Below are positions 14,773 to 23,270 of a stretch of 50,791 bases of DNA, one piece after another. Each line of letters starts with the position of its first letter. Position 1 is the first letter of the stretch. Origin of the DNA: a virus; IMG/VR virus record IMGVR_UViG_3300031576_000065, positions 1-50,791 of that record; one strand, 5' to 3'. Both the position numbers and the translations under genes were made by a program. Below the pieces are notes generated by a model, which had not been told where the DNA came from, did not search any database, and saw nothing but the letters and a program-made list of their open reading frames with translations.

Positions 14773-15469
14773 TCCTTTCTACGACGCCAAAATACTGTGG
14801 GAGTGGGACGATGGATATAGACTTGTCGAAGTGCGTACTCATCGTGACCTAAAGGTGTTGAGCAAAAACGGGGGGGGCTGCGCGGAGCAACACGCCTTCC
14901 TAACCGAAATTGCTGACCCCCAATGCGAGTTCATATTCGTCACCATTCACGACGAGCAGGTTGGGACAATCCTGTTTTGTAAACGACAGGATTTACGGGG
15001 TAAGATGCACCCGCAAGAGGACGAGCGAAAGAAGTGGAGGGTCAAGCATTATGGGGAAGGGGGTATGTACTCTCACATACACTCGTCTTTCTATGACAGT
15101 TTTCCTGATGGGGTTCAAGACAACCTTCTGGATTTTGAGAGAGAGATTAAGACAGCTCGGACACAATTTGCTCGCTTGAGGGAACAGGCTGTGCAAATAG
15201 GGCCGCTTCGCAAAGGCCACCCAATGAAGCCAGAGCTAGATAAAGCAAACAAAAGGATCACGGCCTGCATGGGGGCATTTGAAAAGGAACGATCAAGGAT
15301 TCGAGTGTGCTCCGGTCAACAATTTCTGTATCGAGGAACGGAGTTGTTCATTCTCCAAGTTTCAGGACGGGGGACTCACTACAGCGGGTGTAATACCCGC
15401 TATACAGACAAGTTTGTTGAGTTTATGACAAGAGAATCCAAAAAAGGAGTAACAGTTGGCACTGCCTAA
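14759..15469 (+). CDS. Uncharacterised protein upstream of amidoligase
   Basis: About 236 residues (ATG 14759, or GTG 14756). The N-terminal half is alpha/beta with many aromatic residues (WEWDDGYRLVEV, FIFVTIHDEQVGTILF). Residues 125-180 are charged and helical (LLDFEREIKTARTQFARLRE). The C-terminal strands contain single Cys residues. It overlaps the TTG start of the amidoligase, so it belongs to that operon and may be a partner or the target. No family recognised. Confidence 0.65.
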   Translation: MGTISPFYDAKILWEWDDGYRLVEVRTHRDLKVLSKNGGGCAEQHAFLTEIADPQCEFIFVTIHDEQVGTILFCKRQDLRGKMHPQEDERKKWRVKHYGEGGMYSHIHSSFYDSFPDGVQDNLLDFEREIKTARTQFARLREQAVQIGPLRKGHPMKPELDKANKRITACMGAFEKERSRIRVCSGQQFLYRGTELFILQVSGRGTHYSGCNTRYTDKFVEFMTRESKKGVTVGTA

Positions 15470-16901
15470 ATTGATGCAGCCCCCACGGAAGTTTCATTTT
15501 GAGGAACCACTGGGTCGTCCATTTCGTATCTGTAGCGTGGAAACGGAATTGGATGGGGCTGGTCAGGCGCTCGCGTCCGATCTATTCCAACACGGGATAG
15601 TTGCGTCTCCTGACGTTCAGTTGTACTCATTTCAACCGAAGAATGCCCACCCGCATGTCGCATATCTCAAGTTTGACGGGAGTGTGACAGCAGGAGAGTT
15701 GGTCTTTGACAGACTGGATCTAACCAACCCGGCGCACGCAGCCGCACTTCTACGTGCGCTCGAGAGACTTCGTAGCTTGGAGAAAAACGGTGACGTTGGT
15801 TATAACCCCAATTGTGGCGGGCACATTCACCTGGATGCAAATGGGTTTGGTATCTGGGATCTTGTTCGTTTGATGACCTTGTTTGGGTTCTGCGAGGAAC
15901 CTATCTTCCGTCTTGCAGGTGCTGGTAAGACTTATGGTCATCGAACGCTTTACACTGGATACGACCGAGCAAACCACGGAGCAGGATATTCTGATCCCAT
16001 TAGCAAAGGGCCTTTTACCTCCGCAAAGTCGGCTTGGGAAACAATTCGTAACCAGAAACGTATGTCGAGCCTGAACACCACGATCTACACAGCATCGAAT
16101 GACGTTACTGGCGGCGCGCACGGCGGATATCGGTGTAGCGGCGGGTGCCCAGGTGCCCGAGAATTTATCCCCCAGAAAAGAAACGGACAGACGGTAAGCG
16201 AAGCTGTCTTTGACAAGAAAACCTGCACCTGTCCCCAGAGGAAAAACACGATTGAGTGGCGGGTTTGGAACGCCCAGGGAAACCCACGCATTCTGTATGC
16301 GTGGATCGCGCTAATGCAGGCTATGCACGCCTGGGCGTGGCGGCCGGCTGACGATAAGAAATACCCAAAACACGACCCGATGCCTGCGTTTACATGGACG
16401 TGGCGTCCATTTAGCAGACTAACGCAGGATGAGCGCCGTCTAGCGCAGGATAGAGTGCAGTTCATGTTTCACGAGCTTCCTCTAACGGCAGAGGAAAAAG
16501 ACACTTTGCGCTATGCCTTCATGCGAACCCCGTACAAACTGTTCGGGAAGGACTGGATGAAGGCGCAAGCAAACACTCCGTACAAGCCGCCTGAATTTCC
16601 TAATATCTACAAAAAGACATTTAAGCGTAAGTTGGGTACAAACCCGGCAACAAATAGAGATTGGGCGGATGACAAGGGTGTTGACTACTCAGAGGGTGGG
16701 ATAGAAGATAACTTTTTTGAGCAGCAGAACGTTCAAGACACGATTGATTATTCACCAAGGCAACCCCAGCGGGTTATGTTGGGAGGGGACATTCCCGAGG
16801 GTACTACTATGAGCACCGACGCGACGGGTGGGTTCGAGGGTTCTTCTTACATATATCATAACGGGGAGTGGATACCTGATCCCCCACTACCGAGGAGGTA
16901 G
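15456..16901 (+). CDS. Amidoligase-family enzyme (glutamine synthetase-like fold)
   Basis: 481 residues from TTG 15456, behind AAAGGAG. Signature boxes of the phage-type amidoligase family: CSVETELDG (residues 24-32; first acidic metal ligand), KFDGSV (Asp and Ser, about 72), and NCGGHIHLDA (GxHxH, about 118-127). Family members form amide bonds using ATP, in predicted peptide-tagging, cell-wall or metabolite pathways. The C-terminal third is Trp-rich (AWAWRPADDK, FTWTWRPF) and then disordered. Genes for a class II glutamine amidotransferase and an ATP-grasp enzyme follow immediately, the operon partner set expected for this family. Confidence 0.85.
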   Translation: MALPKLMQPPRKFHFEEPLGRPFRICSVETELDGAGQALASDLFQHGIVASPDVQLYSFQPKNAHPHVAYLKFDGSVTAGELVFDRLDLTNPAHAAALLRALERLRSLEKNGDVGYNPNCGGHIHLDANGFGIWDLVRLMTLFGFCEEPIFRLAGAGKTYGHRTLYTGYDRANHGAGYSDPISKGPFTSAKSAWETIRNQKRMSSLNTTIYTASNDVTGGAHGGYRCSGGCPGAREFIPQKRNGQTVSEAVFDKKTCTCPQRKNTIEWRVWNAQGNPRILYAWIALMQAMHAWAWRPADDKKYPKHDPMPAFTWTWRPFSRLTQDERRLAQDRVQFMFHELPLTAEEKDTLRYAFMRTPYKLFGKDWMKAQANTPYKPPEFPNIYKKTFKRKLGTNPATNRDWADDKGVDYSEGGIEDNFFEQQNVQDTIDYSPRQPQRVMLGGDIPEGTTMSTDATGGFEGSSYIYHNGEWIPDPPLPRR

Positions 16902-16902
16902 C

Positions 16903-18660
16903 ATGTGCGGAATTGCAGGAATTTATATAAAGGATCCTTCTGTAGTAAAACATCATCCTAATTTCGAGAGGTTTGCAAACCAGCTACTTCTCGGAATTGA
17001 GGGTAGAGGAAAACACGCAACGGGGTTTGTCGCGGTAACTTTTGATGGACAGGTGGTAATGGACAAGGCTGATGAGGCTGCTTCAGACTTCATCAATTCA
17101 CGCGAGAGTATCCCAGAGGGTGTCCAAATACTTCTGTTGCACACACGATACGCGACAAAGGGAGACGCGAAGAACTATCGGAATAACCATCCGGTTATTC
17201 ACGGCTCCTGTTTTACGACCCATAATGGGTCAATCGACAACGACGACGATCTGTTTGAAAAGTATAAGTTCCAAAGGACGGCGGAGGTTGATACAGAAAT
17301 CCTCCCGGCTCTTGTTGGTATTACAAACTTTGAGCCAAAACGTATTCGCGATATCTTTAAGGACGTAGAAGGTTCGTGTGCTATGGCAACAATTGATCCG
17401 GTGAACCATCCCGGCAAGGTTCTTTTGCTACGCACGAACCATCATTCTCCCCTTTATCTTATCGACACGCTTAAATACACGCTATGGGCAAGCACACAGA
17501 CCTCGTTGAAAGAAGCGTGGGGTAAAGTTCTCGGTACGCCCCCAAATGCTGCTAAGTTCAAACATGTTCCATCATGGCAATTCTTAATTCTTGACGGCGG
17601 GGACAATCCAGTGAAATACGATCTCATCATTCCGCAGAATACGCAAAATTGGGCGGGCCATTATTCGGATGGCCGGCCGTCGGTAAGAGATCCTAAAGCA
17701 GAACTGGATAAGGAAAAGGATAAGAAAATAGAAGTATCAGAGAAAGCGAACCCCCTATCTGTCATAACGGAGGAAGTGCGTACTCGTGTAAGCAAGATGC
17801 GTCGTGAGGGTGGGGGCAAGGCAACTGATTGGGAGCATAAAGGAACAACCCGTCCGGGTCGCAAATGGTTGATGTGCGGTATCTGTCGCCATATGGTGCT
17901 CGAAGACGACTTCCTGCAAACCCTCGGTCGTGGGCGTATGTGTTGTGATTGTGCGGAAACATTCAATCTAATCGACGCCGAAAAGGCAAGGAACGACAAG
18001 TCGTTTCAACCCGCTGACGTAGGACTCCTAGAAGCCCTAAAAGAAGCTATGCCTGGGAATCTACGCACACGGATTAACGAATGGGGAAAGAACGAGGAGC
18101 AGGTACACTCGGCACTCATGGAGTTCCTCTCGGAGGGTACCGGGATTGATATTTCGGTGTTGGAGTTCCTGATGTTTCGTTGTCCTCAGGTGGGGATAAA
18201 GGATATGAGTCAGAATCTAATGTTTCTAATTGAGAAACTTTGGGAAGAATATGATTCAGAATATGACTCTCTATGGGAGGAAATTGATCCCGTAGGAACG
18301 GATGCCTTTTCAAATGTGCTGAAGAAGGTTGACGGCCCAAAAGAAGTAAACCTTGGGCGATCAGGCCAGGAAAAGGAAGGGTGGGTCTTCTCCAACGCGA
18401 ACGCAATTAAGAGAATCAACAACTGCCTCTTCTGTCGTAAACGACCAAAGACGAGGCTCATAATGGCAGATCGAACACAGTACGACTTCAATTATTGTGG
18501 TAAACACCATGAAAAATGTGGAGTCAAGGACTGTAACGGAAATGCTAATCACACGAGAAAGGATGGAATACGAGTGTGTCACAGCCATGCTCGTAGCATG
18601 AAGGAATGCTACGCAGATACTTTGCTGGCACAAATGGGGTACTCATTGGAGGCGGTCTAG
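16903..18660 (+). CDS. Class II glutamine amidotransferase with C-terminal zinc modules
   Basis: 585 residues from ATG 16903, chosen because MCGIAG puts the nucleophile Cys at position 2, behind GAGGAGG; the longer frame from 16828 is not used. The GAT-II domain (residues 1-250) has GRGKHATGF, an RYATKG-type motif and HNGSIDND. Such domains hydrolyse Gln to supply ammonia to a partner. A charged linker (about 280-330) leads to two Cys-rich modules (CGICRHMV...CCDCAETF near 345-372, and CLFCRKR with further Cys/His near 525-570), likely zinc ribbons for partner or nucleic-acid contact. No synthetase domain is fused, so the amidoligase or ATP-grasp neighbour probably uses the ammonia. Confidence 0.85.
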   Translation: MCGIAGIYIKDPSVVKHHPNFERFANQLLLGIEGRGKHATGFVAVTFDGQVVMDKADEAASDFINSRESIPEGVQILLLHTRYATKGDAKNYRNNHPVIHGSCFTTHNGSIDNDDDLFEKYKFQRTAEVDTEILPALVGITNFEPKRIRDIFKDVEGSCAMATIDPVNHPGKVLLLRTNHHSPLYLIDTLKYTLWASTQTSLKEAWGKVLGTPPNAAKFKHVPSWQFLILDGGDNPVKYDLIIPQNTQNWAGHYSDGRPSVRDPKAELDKEKDKKIEVSEKANPLSVITEEVRTRVSKMRREGGGKATDWEHKGTTRPGRKWLMCGICRHMVLEDDFLQTLGRGRMCCDCAETFNLIDAEKARNDKSFQPADVGLLEALKEAMPGNLRTRINEWGKNEEQVHSALMEFLSEGTGIDISVLEFLMFRCPQVGIKDMSQNLMFLIEKLWEEYDSEYDSLWEEIDPVGTDAFSNVLKKVDGPKEVNLGRSGQEKEGWVFSNANAIKRINNCLFCRKRPKTRLIMADRTQYDFNYCGKHHEKCGVKDCNGNANHTRKDGIRVCHSHARSMKECYADTLLAQMGYSLEAV

Positions 18661-19464
18661 ATGCAAGCATACCTGGCATATGTAAAGTCTTCTCGGCCTA
18701 CAGGAAAGTTCCTGGCGCGCCAGTTGGGTATTAATTGTGGAATCGCTGCGCCCGACGAATCTCTTGATGTATTAGTGCGGTGGGGCTCGCGAAGGCAGAT
18801 GCCTTCAAGTACTATTGAGTTAAATAACCCCACAGCTGTGTATAACGCAAGCGACAAACTTATGGCGCACTCGATGCTCCAAAACGCAGGATTATCTACT
18901 GTGTGGATGACTACCGACTTCGACAATGCCGTCCAAAACAGTGACGGGATCGTGTTGGGCCGTAATCGAATGGGGTGTGGCGGAAGGGATATCGTGGTGT
19001 ATCACAGTGGTGAACACCCTATTCAGCAGCACGACTTCTACACCCCGTACTTACATACAAAACGTGAAGTACGTATTCATGTCGTTCGAGACAAGGTTGT
19101 TCGGGTACAGGGTAAGTACCTGGACTTCCCCGAAAGGGCAGGAGAGGGGTTAATCAAAAATTATGCTCATGGATATCGCTTCCGATCACCAAAACAGGAG
19201 CTACACCGTCGTCGGAGGGAAGAGGCAATTCGCGCTATCCAAGCTCTAGGTTTGGACTTTGGAGCAGTGGATATGTTGGTAAATTCGGATAGAGATCACT
19301 ATATCCTTGAAGTCAATACCGCACCAGCATGTAGCCCTCTGACAGCCAGGTGCTATGCGGGGGAGATTGCACTACAGATAGAACGACAGACGAGTGGCGA
19401 GATTCGGCTAGCTTCAGAGATCCTTACCGCAGAGTTGTCTTACAACGAAACAGAATGGGAGTAA
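18661..19464 (+). CDS. ATP-grasp ligase
   Basis: 267 residues; the ATG directly abuts the stop of the amidotransferase. A linker region with GRNRMGCGGRDIVVY (about residues 100-114) suits the ATP-binding loop. KREVRIHVVRDKVV (about 137) and YILEVNTAPACSPL (about 216-229) carry the basic and the metal-binding Glu-x-Asn residues of RimK/COG0189-type ATP-grasp enzymes. These join an acyl-phosphate to an amine. With the two preceding genes it forms an amide-bond-forming cassette; the substrate is unknown. Confidence 0.85.
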   Translation: MQAYLAYVKSSRPTGKFLARQLGINCGIAAPDESLDVLVRWGSRRQMPSSTIELNNPTAVYNASDKLMAHSMLQNAGLSTVWMTTDFDNAVQNSDGIVLGRNRMGCGGRDIVVYHSGEHPIQQHDFYTPYLHTKREVRIHVVRDKVVRVQGKYLDFPERAGEGLIKNYAHGYRFRSPKQELHRRRREEAIRAIQALGLDFGAVDMLVNSDRDHYILEVNTAPACSPLTARCYAGEIALQIERQTSGEIRLASEILTAELSYNETEWE

Positions 19465-19702
19465 TAATCGCAAATATATGCTACTGAGGCACGAAATTTC
19501 CGGTAGCTCTTGACAACTCGGGAAGTTTGTGCTACCCTCCCCAATGTAGCTAATCTTTAGGACTAAAGTAAGCTAAAGTTAGCTTTGCTAAATAAAACTA
19601 ACCTTTAGTCCTTTACAAGCTAACATTTGTAAATATAGCTTTACTTCACTCTTAAGAGCTTTTTAAAGCTGAATAAAGCTACATGAAGAAAGGGGTGAGT
19701 TA
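19465..19702. promoter_or_regulatory. AGCT-rich repeat and promoter region
   Basis: A non-coding stretch between two plus-strand genes. From 19545 to 19685 it is AT-rich and filled with AGCT, TAGCTAA and AAGCT words, including AGGACTAAAG at 19559-19568 and its exact inverse CTTTAGTCCT about 35 bases on. Part of it resembles 8670-8700. The layout suggests an iteron-type origin or multi-site operator as well as a promoter. Confidence 0.6.
19510..19538 (+). promoter_or_regulatory. Sigma70-type promoter
   Basis: A consensus TTGACA at 19510, a 17-base spacer and TACCCT at 19533. It lies upstream of the AGCT repeats and the SLOG gene at 19703, so the repeats are in the transcribed leader and could be operators. 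Confidence 0.65.
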
Positions 19703-20194
19703 GTGAAGATCATCAGTGGGTTCTGTAGTGGGGCCGACATTGGAGGCAGTAAAGCTGCCAAGGATATGGGCTTCGAGGTGGGTGGATGGGTGGGGTCAGG
19801 GAGTCTAAACAGCCACCCGGGGTGGTCTGAGTTTGGAGTGGTCGAGGTTTCAACCAGGGAAAATCGGACGATGTATAATGCCCTCTTATCCGATGCCACT
19901 CTTCACTTTAAACAGGGGGACGAGAACGTGACACATTTGAGCCTCACCCAGCACGGTGAGGGGTTTCACTTCCAACGCCCATACTTTGAGGTTGATGTGC
20001 GGGACTATGACCACATGATTTCTGACAGCGTGGTTATGGCCTTTCAAAAGTGGCTAGACTATGAACAGCCTCAGGTTCTCAACATCGCAGGCAACGCAGA
20101 CAAACGCATGGAGTCAGTTGTTTACGACTTTATGACAAGGGCCTTGACAAACCGTTCACCATCTGTTACTCTTAAGGAAGCCGCTCCCCAATAG
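19703..20194 (+). CDS. SLOG-family protein (YpsA / putative molybdenum carrier-type)
   Basis: 163 residues from GTG 19703, behind AAGAAAGGGGTGAG. KIISGFCSGADIGGSKAAKD at the N-terminus is the Gly-rich SLOG ligand loop with an Asp. A GWV-type turn near 29, STRENRTMYNALLSDATLHF near 51 and IAGNADKR near 133 fit the longer YpsA-type family. It probably binds a nucleotide-like ligand. It is the first gene after the repeat-containing promoter and is likely expressed strongly. Second SLOG-type protein of the genome; one copy of the promoter motif lies in its 3' end. Confidence 0.75.
   Translation: MKIISGFCSGADIGGSKAAKDMGFEVGGWVGSGSLNSHPGWSEFGVVEVSTRENRTMYNALLSDATLHFKQGDENVTHLSLTQHGEGFHFQRPYFEVDVRDYDHMISDSVVMAFQKWLDYEQPQVLNIAGNADKRMESVVYDFMTRALTNRSPSVTLKEAAPQ
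20144..20172 (+). promoter_or_regulatory. Sigma70-type promoter inside the SLOG gene end
   Basis: TTGACA at 20144, 17 bases, TACTCT at 20167. Same spacing and a similar -10 box (TACnCT) to the promoter at 19510. It would drive the secreted HExxH protein and the replication genes. A short non-coding leader of about 100 bases follows. Confidence 0.6.
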
Positions 20195-20294
20195 GGAGTG
20201 CCAGGGCGAGTAATCCCCGCTGGCTAAGGTGTCCCGACATCGGACGTAAGAGACGTGGGCGGGGTCTAAGAAAGCAAACAAAAGGAGAAAGGAC

Positions 20295-20471
20295 ATGAAA
20301 ACACGTGAAACGTATAGGTGTGAAGGTTGCACTCCTGGCGGTCGTTGCAAGTATGGTAATTCTCGTACTTGTCCCCACAGGCGCGATCGCGAAGTTTCGT
20401 CCAACAAGTCTGTCGGAGGTAGCCTCTGCGTTTGCGAGCCGGCCTGTAAGTGTCGAGTGTCGCAGCGTTAA
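20295..20471 (+). CDS. Possible overlapping Cys-rich protein of 58 residues
   Basis: ATG 20295 has the best ribosome site here (AAAGGAG, seven bases). The frame encodes a Cys-rich basic peptide (CEGCTPGGRCKYG, later CVCEPACKCR; eight Cys). It overlaps the N-terminal half of the metalloprotease-like gene in another frame. It may be a real small metal-binding protein, or only an initiation site that feeds the GTG ten bases downstream. Confidence 0.35.
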   Translation: MKTRETYRCEGCTPGGRCKYGNSRTCPHRRDREVSSNKSVGGSLCVCEPACKCRVSQR

Positions 20472-20895
20472 AGAGGATTCAATCTTTGATTGGGCCTGGG
20501 GATACGTCTGGGCTCCCACATCCCGTTCCACAGTAACCTATATCTTTGATGAGGCATGTGTGGGGGCTCTTGCTATCGGGAGTGACATTTCGGAAATCAC
20601 AGATTTTATGAAAGCTATAGGTGCGGAAGTGTTGGTGCATGAGGCATACCACTTAAAGCGGGTGCCTGGAAACCAAAACGAAGCACTCACGGAGTGTAGA
20701 GCTATGCGTCACTACGACGTGGTACTCCGCATGTTGGGAGCTAGTGATGCCACAATGGACAGGCTCATGCCCATTATGCTGATCAACCATCTATACATAC
20801 GATCTGTATTCCCAGAATACAATCTGGAATGGTGTAGAATACCCGTAAGATATGACCGTTGGAGGGGCAACCCGCCGCGAGCCGAGGATGGCTAA
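20305..20895 (+). CDS. Secreted or membrane-anchored HExxH protein (minimal zincin)
   Basis: 196 residues from GTG 20305. The N-terminus is a signal peptide or anchor: two basic residues, then LLAVVASMVILVLVPTGAIA (about residues 10-29). VLVHEAYHLK (residues 109-118) is an HExxH zinc motif, and Glu residues follow at 126 and 130 (NEALTECRAM), as in gluzincin-like minimal metalloproteases. Four Cys residues could form disulfides outside the membrane. A role in cleaving a cell-surface or superinfection-related protein is possible. Secretion is unusual for a gene at the head of a replication operon. Confidence 0.7.
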   Translation: MKRIGVKVALLAVVASMVILVLVPTGAIAKFRPTSLSEVASAFASRPVSVECRSVKEDSIFDWAWGYVWAPTSRSTVTYIFDEACVGALAIGSDISEITDFMKAIGAEVLVHEAYHLKRVPGNQNEALTECRAMRHYDVVLRMLGASDATMDRLMPIMLINHLYIRSVFPEYNLEWCRIPVRYDRWRGNPPRAEDG

Positions 20896-21061
20896 AGAAC
20901 CAGAAATTAGAACGTGGTATGCCTATGGATGGGCTATGTTTACCCGCTGTACGGCCTGCCATAGAATGCGTTATTGTAGAGGGAGGTCAAGAGGATTTGT
21001 CAAGTGTAAAGAATGCTATCTTACCCGTAGACCTAGTAAACCTTTTCCTGGCGAAGATTGA
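20888..21061 (+). CDS. Small zinc-ribbon protein of 57 residues
   Basis: ATG 20888 overlaps the end of the upstream gene. CTACHRMRYCRGR...CKEC gives CxxC...CxxC spacing for one zinc ribbon at residues 19-43. Basic overall, so nucleic-acid binding is plausible. The nuclease gene starts within it in another frame. Confidence 0.65.
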   Translation: MAKEPEIRTWYAYGWAMFTRCTACHRMRYCRGRSRGFVKCKECYLTRRPSKPFPGED

Positions 21062-21914
21062 GGAGGATCGTCGTGAGCCTGACGGCTTGCTTCACTGCTC
21101 CTCAGACCTATGTTCGCCTCTTAGGTTTGTTCAACTACGGGCGGCAGGTGCGCCTGAGATACCACGTCCGATTATTCAGAACGTGCGTATGTTTCATGGC
21201 ACCCTATGGCACGAATGGTTCCATGCCACGCTAGAAGCGGCTGGAATCAAATTCATATACGAAGTAAATCTCAACAAGTGGCTGCCCGAAGGGTGGGGCG
21301 GAACAGCAGATTGGTTGTTTTGGCACCCCACACTTGAGGCATACTGCCTGGGGGATCTTAAAACAGTTAAGGGTGAGGGCCTATATTGGATCGAGAAAGA
21401 AGGAGCCAAGAAAGACCACATCTGGCAACTAAGCGCCTATTGGCACGCTATAGCCAAATCAGGCGTTCCCCTGGTCAAAGGATTTGGGATCATGTATTGG
21501 CCTATGAACGACACGAACGACACCGTGGCAATTAACCCGGTTGTCGAAGATTGTCAGCCAATCCCCGAGGATGTTATATACGGCGTGATGAATGGGAGAC
21601 GCCTTGAGGTTGAGAACTACTGTAAGGTGTACGCCGAGACAGGTGAGTATCTCAACGCAGCCTTGGCACCCATGCCTGATCGCGAACAGAAGATATACTG
21701 GAACAAATTACAGAATGTCTTTGATGTCAAGCTAGTACCTGTGTGGTACGAGCGGTTCTGCGACTTCGACGATACCCTCTGTCCCCGTTCCAGCACAGAA
21801 AAGATTGGTCAGTGGACTCTTTGGCGGCAGTACGTCCCCAGGCAGGGCTACGACCACATTAAACCGGAGGTAAATCCGAGTGCCAGCGATTACAACAAGC
21901 GGAGTGGTAGGTAA
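20997..21914 (+). CDS. PD-(D/E)XK nuclease, Cas4/RecB-like
   Basis: About 305 residues if begun at TTG 20997 (GGGAGG ten bases upstream); the start is uncertain because a better AGGAGG at 21061 is not followed by an in-frame start. GTADWLFW (about 106) and CLGDLKTVKG (about 121; Asp then xLK) form the PD-(D/E)XK core, and a WQLSAYWHA motif follows, as in Cas4/RecB-type exonucleases. The N-terminal LLHCSSDLC and the C-terminal CDFDDTLC carry Cys residues that could ligate an iron-sulfur cluster. It overlaps the ERF gene, so it probably resects DNA for annealing recombination. Confidence 0.8.
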   Translation: MSSVKNAILPVDLVNLFLAKIEEDRREPDGLLHCSSDLCSPLRFVQLRAAGAPEIPRPIIQNVRMFHGTLWHEWFHATLEAAGIKFIYEVNLNKWLPEGWGGTADWLFWHPTLEAYCLGDLKTVKGEGLYWIEKEGAKKDHIWQLSAYWHAIAKSGVPLVKGFGIMYWPMNDTNDTVAINPVVEDCQPIPEDVIYGVMNGRRLEVENYCKVYAETGEYLNAALAPMPDREQKIYWNKLQNVFDVKLVPVWYERFCDFDDTLCPRSSTEKIGQWTLWRQYVPRQGYDHIKPEVNPSASDYNKRSGR

Positions 21915-22335
21915 ACTCCATGCGATCCAAACGGAGGGCTTTGAGGGACTTACGAAGGATGCTAAGAACCCGCACTTTCGGAATACCTACATTAGCCTGG
22001 GTAAGTTACTCGACGTAGTTCTCCCTAAGTTGAACGCAAAAGGACTAGTTCTATTTCAGACTCCTAGTGTTCTTGGGTTTGATAACTCGAAGCCGTCCCT
22101 TAAAACCGCTTTTGTTGATGTTGAAACAGGAGAGACGGTCGAGGGAGAGGTTCCTCTCATGCTAGAGAAAGATAACCCGCAGGGATTGGGTAGCGCGATT
22201 ACCTATGCACGTCGTTACGCTCTTATGTCCATGCTTGGCCTAGTTGCCGACGAGGACGATGACGGTGAGAAAGCTAGCCCTGTAAGGGAGGTTGTCAACA
22301 AGCCTGCTATCGTGGGCGAGAAACCCCTGTTCTAG
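21880..22335 (+). CDS. erf: ERF-family single-strand annealing protein
   Basis: 151 residues from GTG 21880. KDAKNPHFRNTYISLGKLLD (residues 25-44), TAFVDVETGETVEGEVPL and NPQGLGSAITYARRYAL (residues 98-114) are the core ERF motifs, and an acidic DEDDDGEK tail follows. ERF proteins anneal complementary single strands after exonuclease resection. It overlaps the Cas4/RecB-like nuclease and precedes the polymerase, giving a recombination module. Confidence 0.9.
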   Translation: MPAITTSGVVGKLHAIQTEGFEGLTKDAKNPHFRNTYISLGKLLDVVLPKLNAKGLVLFQTPSVLGFDNSKPSLKTAFVDVETGETVEGEVPLMLEKDNPQGLGSAITYARRYALMSMLGLVADEDDDGEKASPVREVVNKPAIVGEKPLF

Positions 22336-22349
22336 GCGAGAACAGACGA

Positions 22350-23270
22350 ATGTATCTCGCGCTAGATACTGAAACTACGGGCCTAGGCTTTTGGGATACG
22401 GCGTTCTGTGTTTCCGAAGCGTTCAGGGACGAGGGAGAGCTAATCTCCAACGTGTATTACCTGCCCCACCCAGAAGCAATCTTCGTGTGCAAGGAATTAG
22501 TGTTTCACAATGCCAAGTTTGACGTGCAGAAGCTAGTCCTCGCGGGCGCAATCAAAGGCCCACTGGACTGGACGGAGATACACGATACAGAGTGCCTGTC
22601 TCATTTAGTAAATGAACAGCAACCTAAGGCCCTTAAACGCCTTGCAAAAGAACTATTGGGATTGGACACAGATGAACAGGAAGTTCTACGCACGGCTAGA
22701 CGTAAGCTCAAGCTCAAAAAAGCAGACGGGTATGATGCACTTCCACGAGAGGTCTTGGAACCCTATGCTCGAAAAGATGCAGAATTCACGCTTCTTCTGT
22801 TTGAGCATCTTTGGCCGTTGGTTGAAGGCGACCCAGATCTGCTGAGGCTCTATCGAGAGGAGCAGGAGTTGATGGGGGTGCTGTACGATATGGAGCAGCA
22901 GGGGTTGGGGGTTGATATAGAGTACGTCAACAACCACACAAAGGAGTTGGCCGGAAGTATTCTCGAATTGGATTTACGTTTGAGAGATATGTCCGGGGAC
23001 GAAAACTTCAACCCTAATAGCCCTATTCAGGTAAAGAAAGTTCTAGCTGAACGGGGACTGGACTTGGAGTCTACCAATAAGAACGTGCTTAAAGCGGTCG
23101 AGGACGAGTTGGTAGATATTCTTCTTCAGCTTAGGCACGACACCAAGCTATATAGTTCATATTTCAAACCACTACAGGCTGAGGTACGAGAGGGAATCCT
23201 TCACCCGAACCATAAGCAATGGGGGACGAAAGGCCGGCGTTTTAGCGCGGGAGCTACAGATGAGGCATAA
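22350..23270 (+). CDS. DNA polymerase family A, N-terminal fragment (exonuclease and start of palm/thumb)
   Basis: 306 residues. The 3'-5' exonuclease is intact: LALDTETTGL (ExoI, Asp6/Glu8), HNAKFDVQKL (ExoII) and YARKDAEFTLLL (ExoIII). The polymerase domain begins with EEQELMGVLYDMEQQGLGVD and reaches HKQWGTKGRRFSAG. The expected continuation is then lost: the frame ends four codons later (ATDEA, stop) and the stop overlaps the next ATG. The rest of the polymerase resumes about 1.57 kb downstream at 24824. Either the gene is split into two polypeptides or the intervening segment is removed from the RNA. Confidence 0.85.
   Translation: MYLALDTETTGLGFWDTAFCVSEAFRDEGELISNVYYLPHPEAIFVCKELVFHNAKFDVQKLVLAGAIKGPLDWTEIHDTECLSHLVNEQQPKALKRLAKELLGLDTDEQEVLRTARRKLKLKKADGYDALPREVLEPYARKDAEFTLLLFEHLWPLVEGDPDLLRLYREEQELMGVLYDMEQQGLGVDIEYVNNHTKELAGSILELDLRLRDMSGDENFNPNSPIQVKKVLAERGLDLESTNKNVLKAVEDELVDILLQLRHDTKLYSSYFKPLQAEVREGILHPNHKQWGTKGRRFSAGATDEA

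Noticed and set aside
16828-16902. Extended start for the GAT-II gene
   Set aside because: It would bury the catalytic Cys, which must be at the mature N-terminus, and it overlaps the amidoligase.
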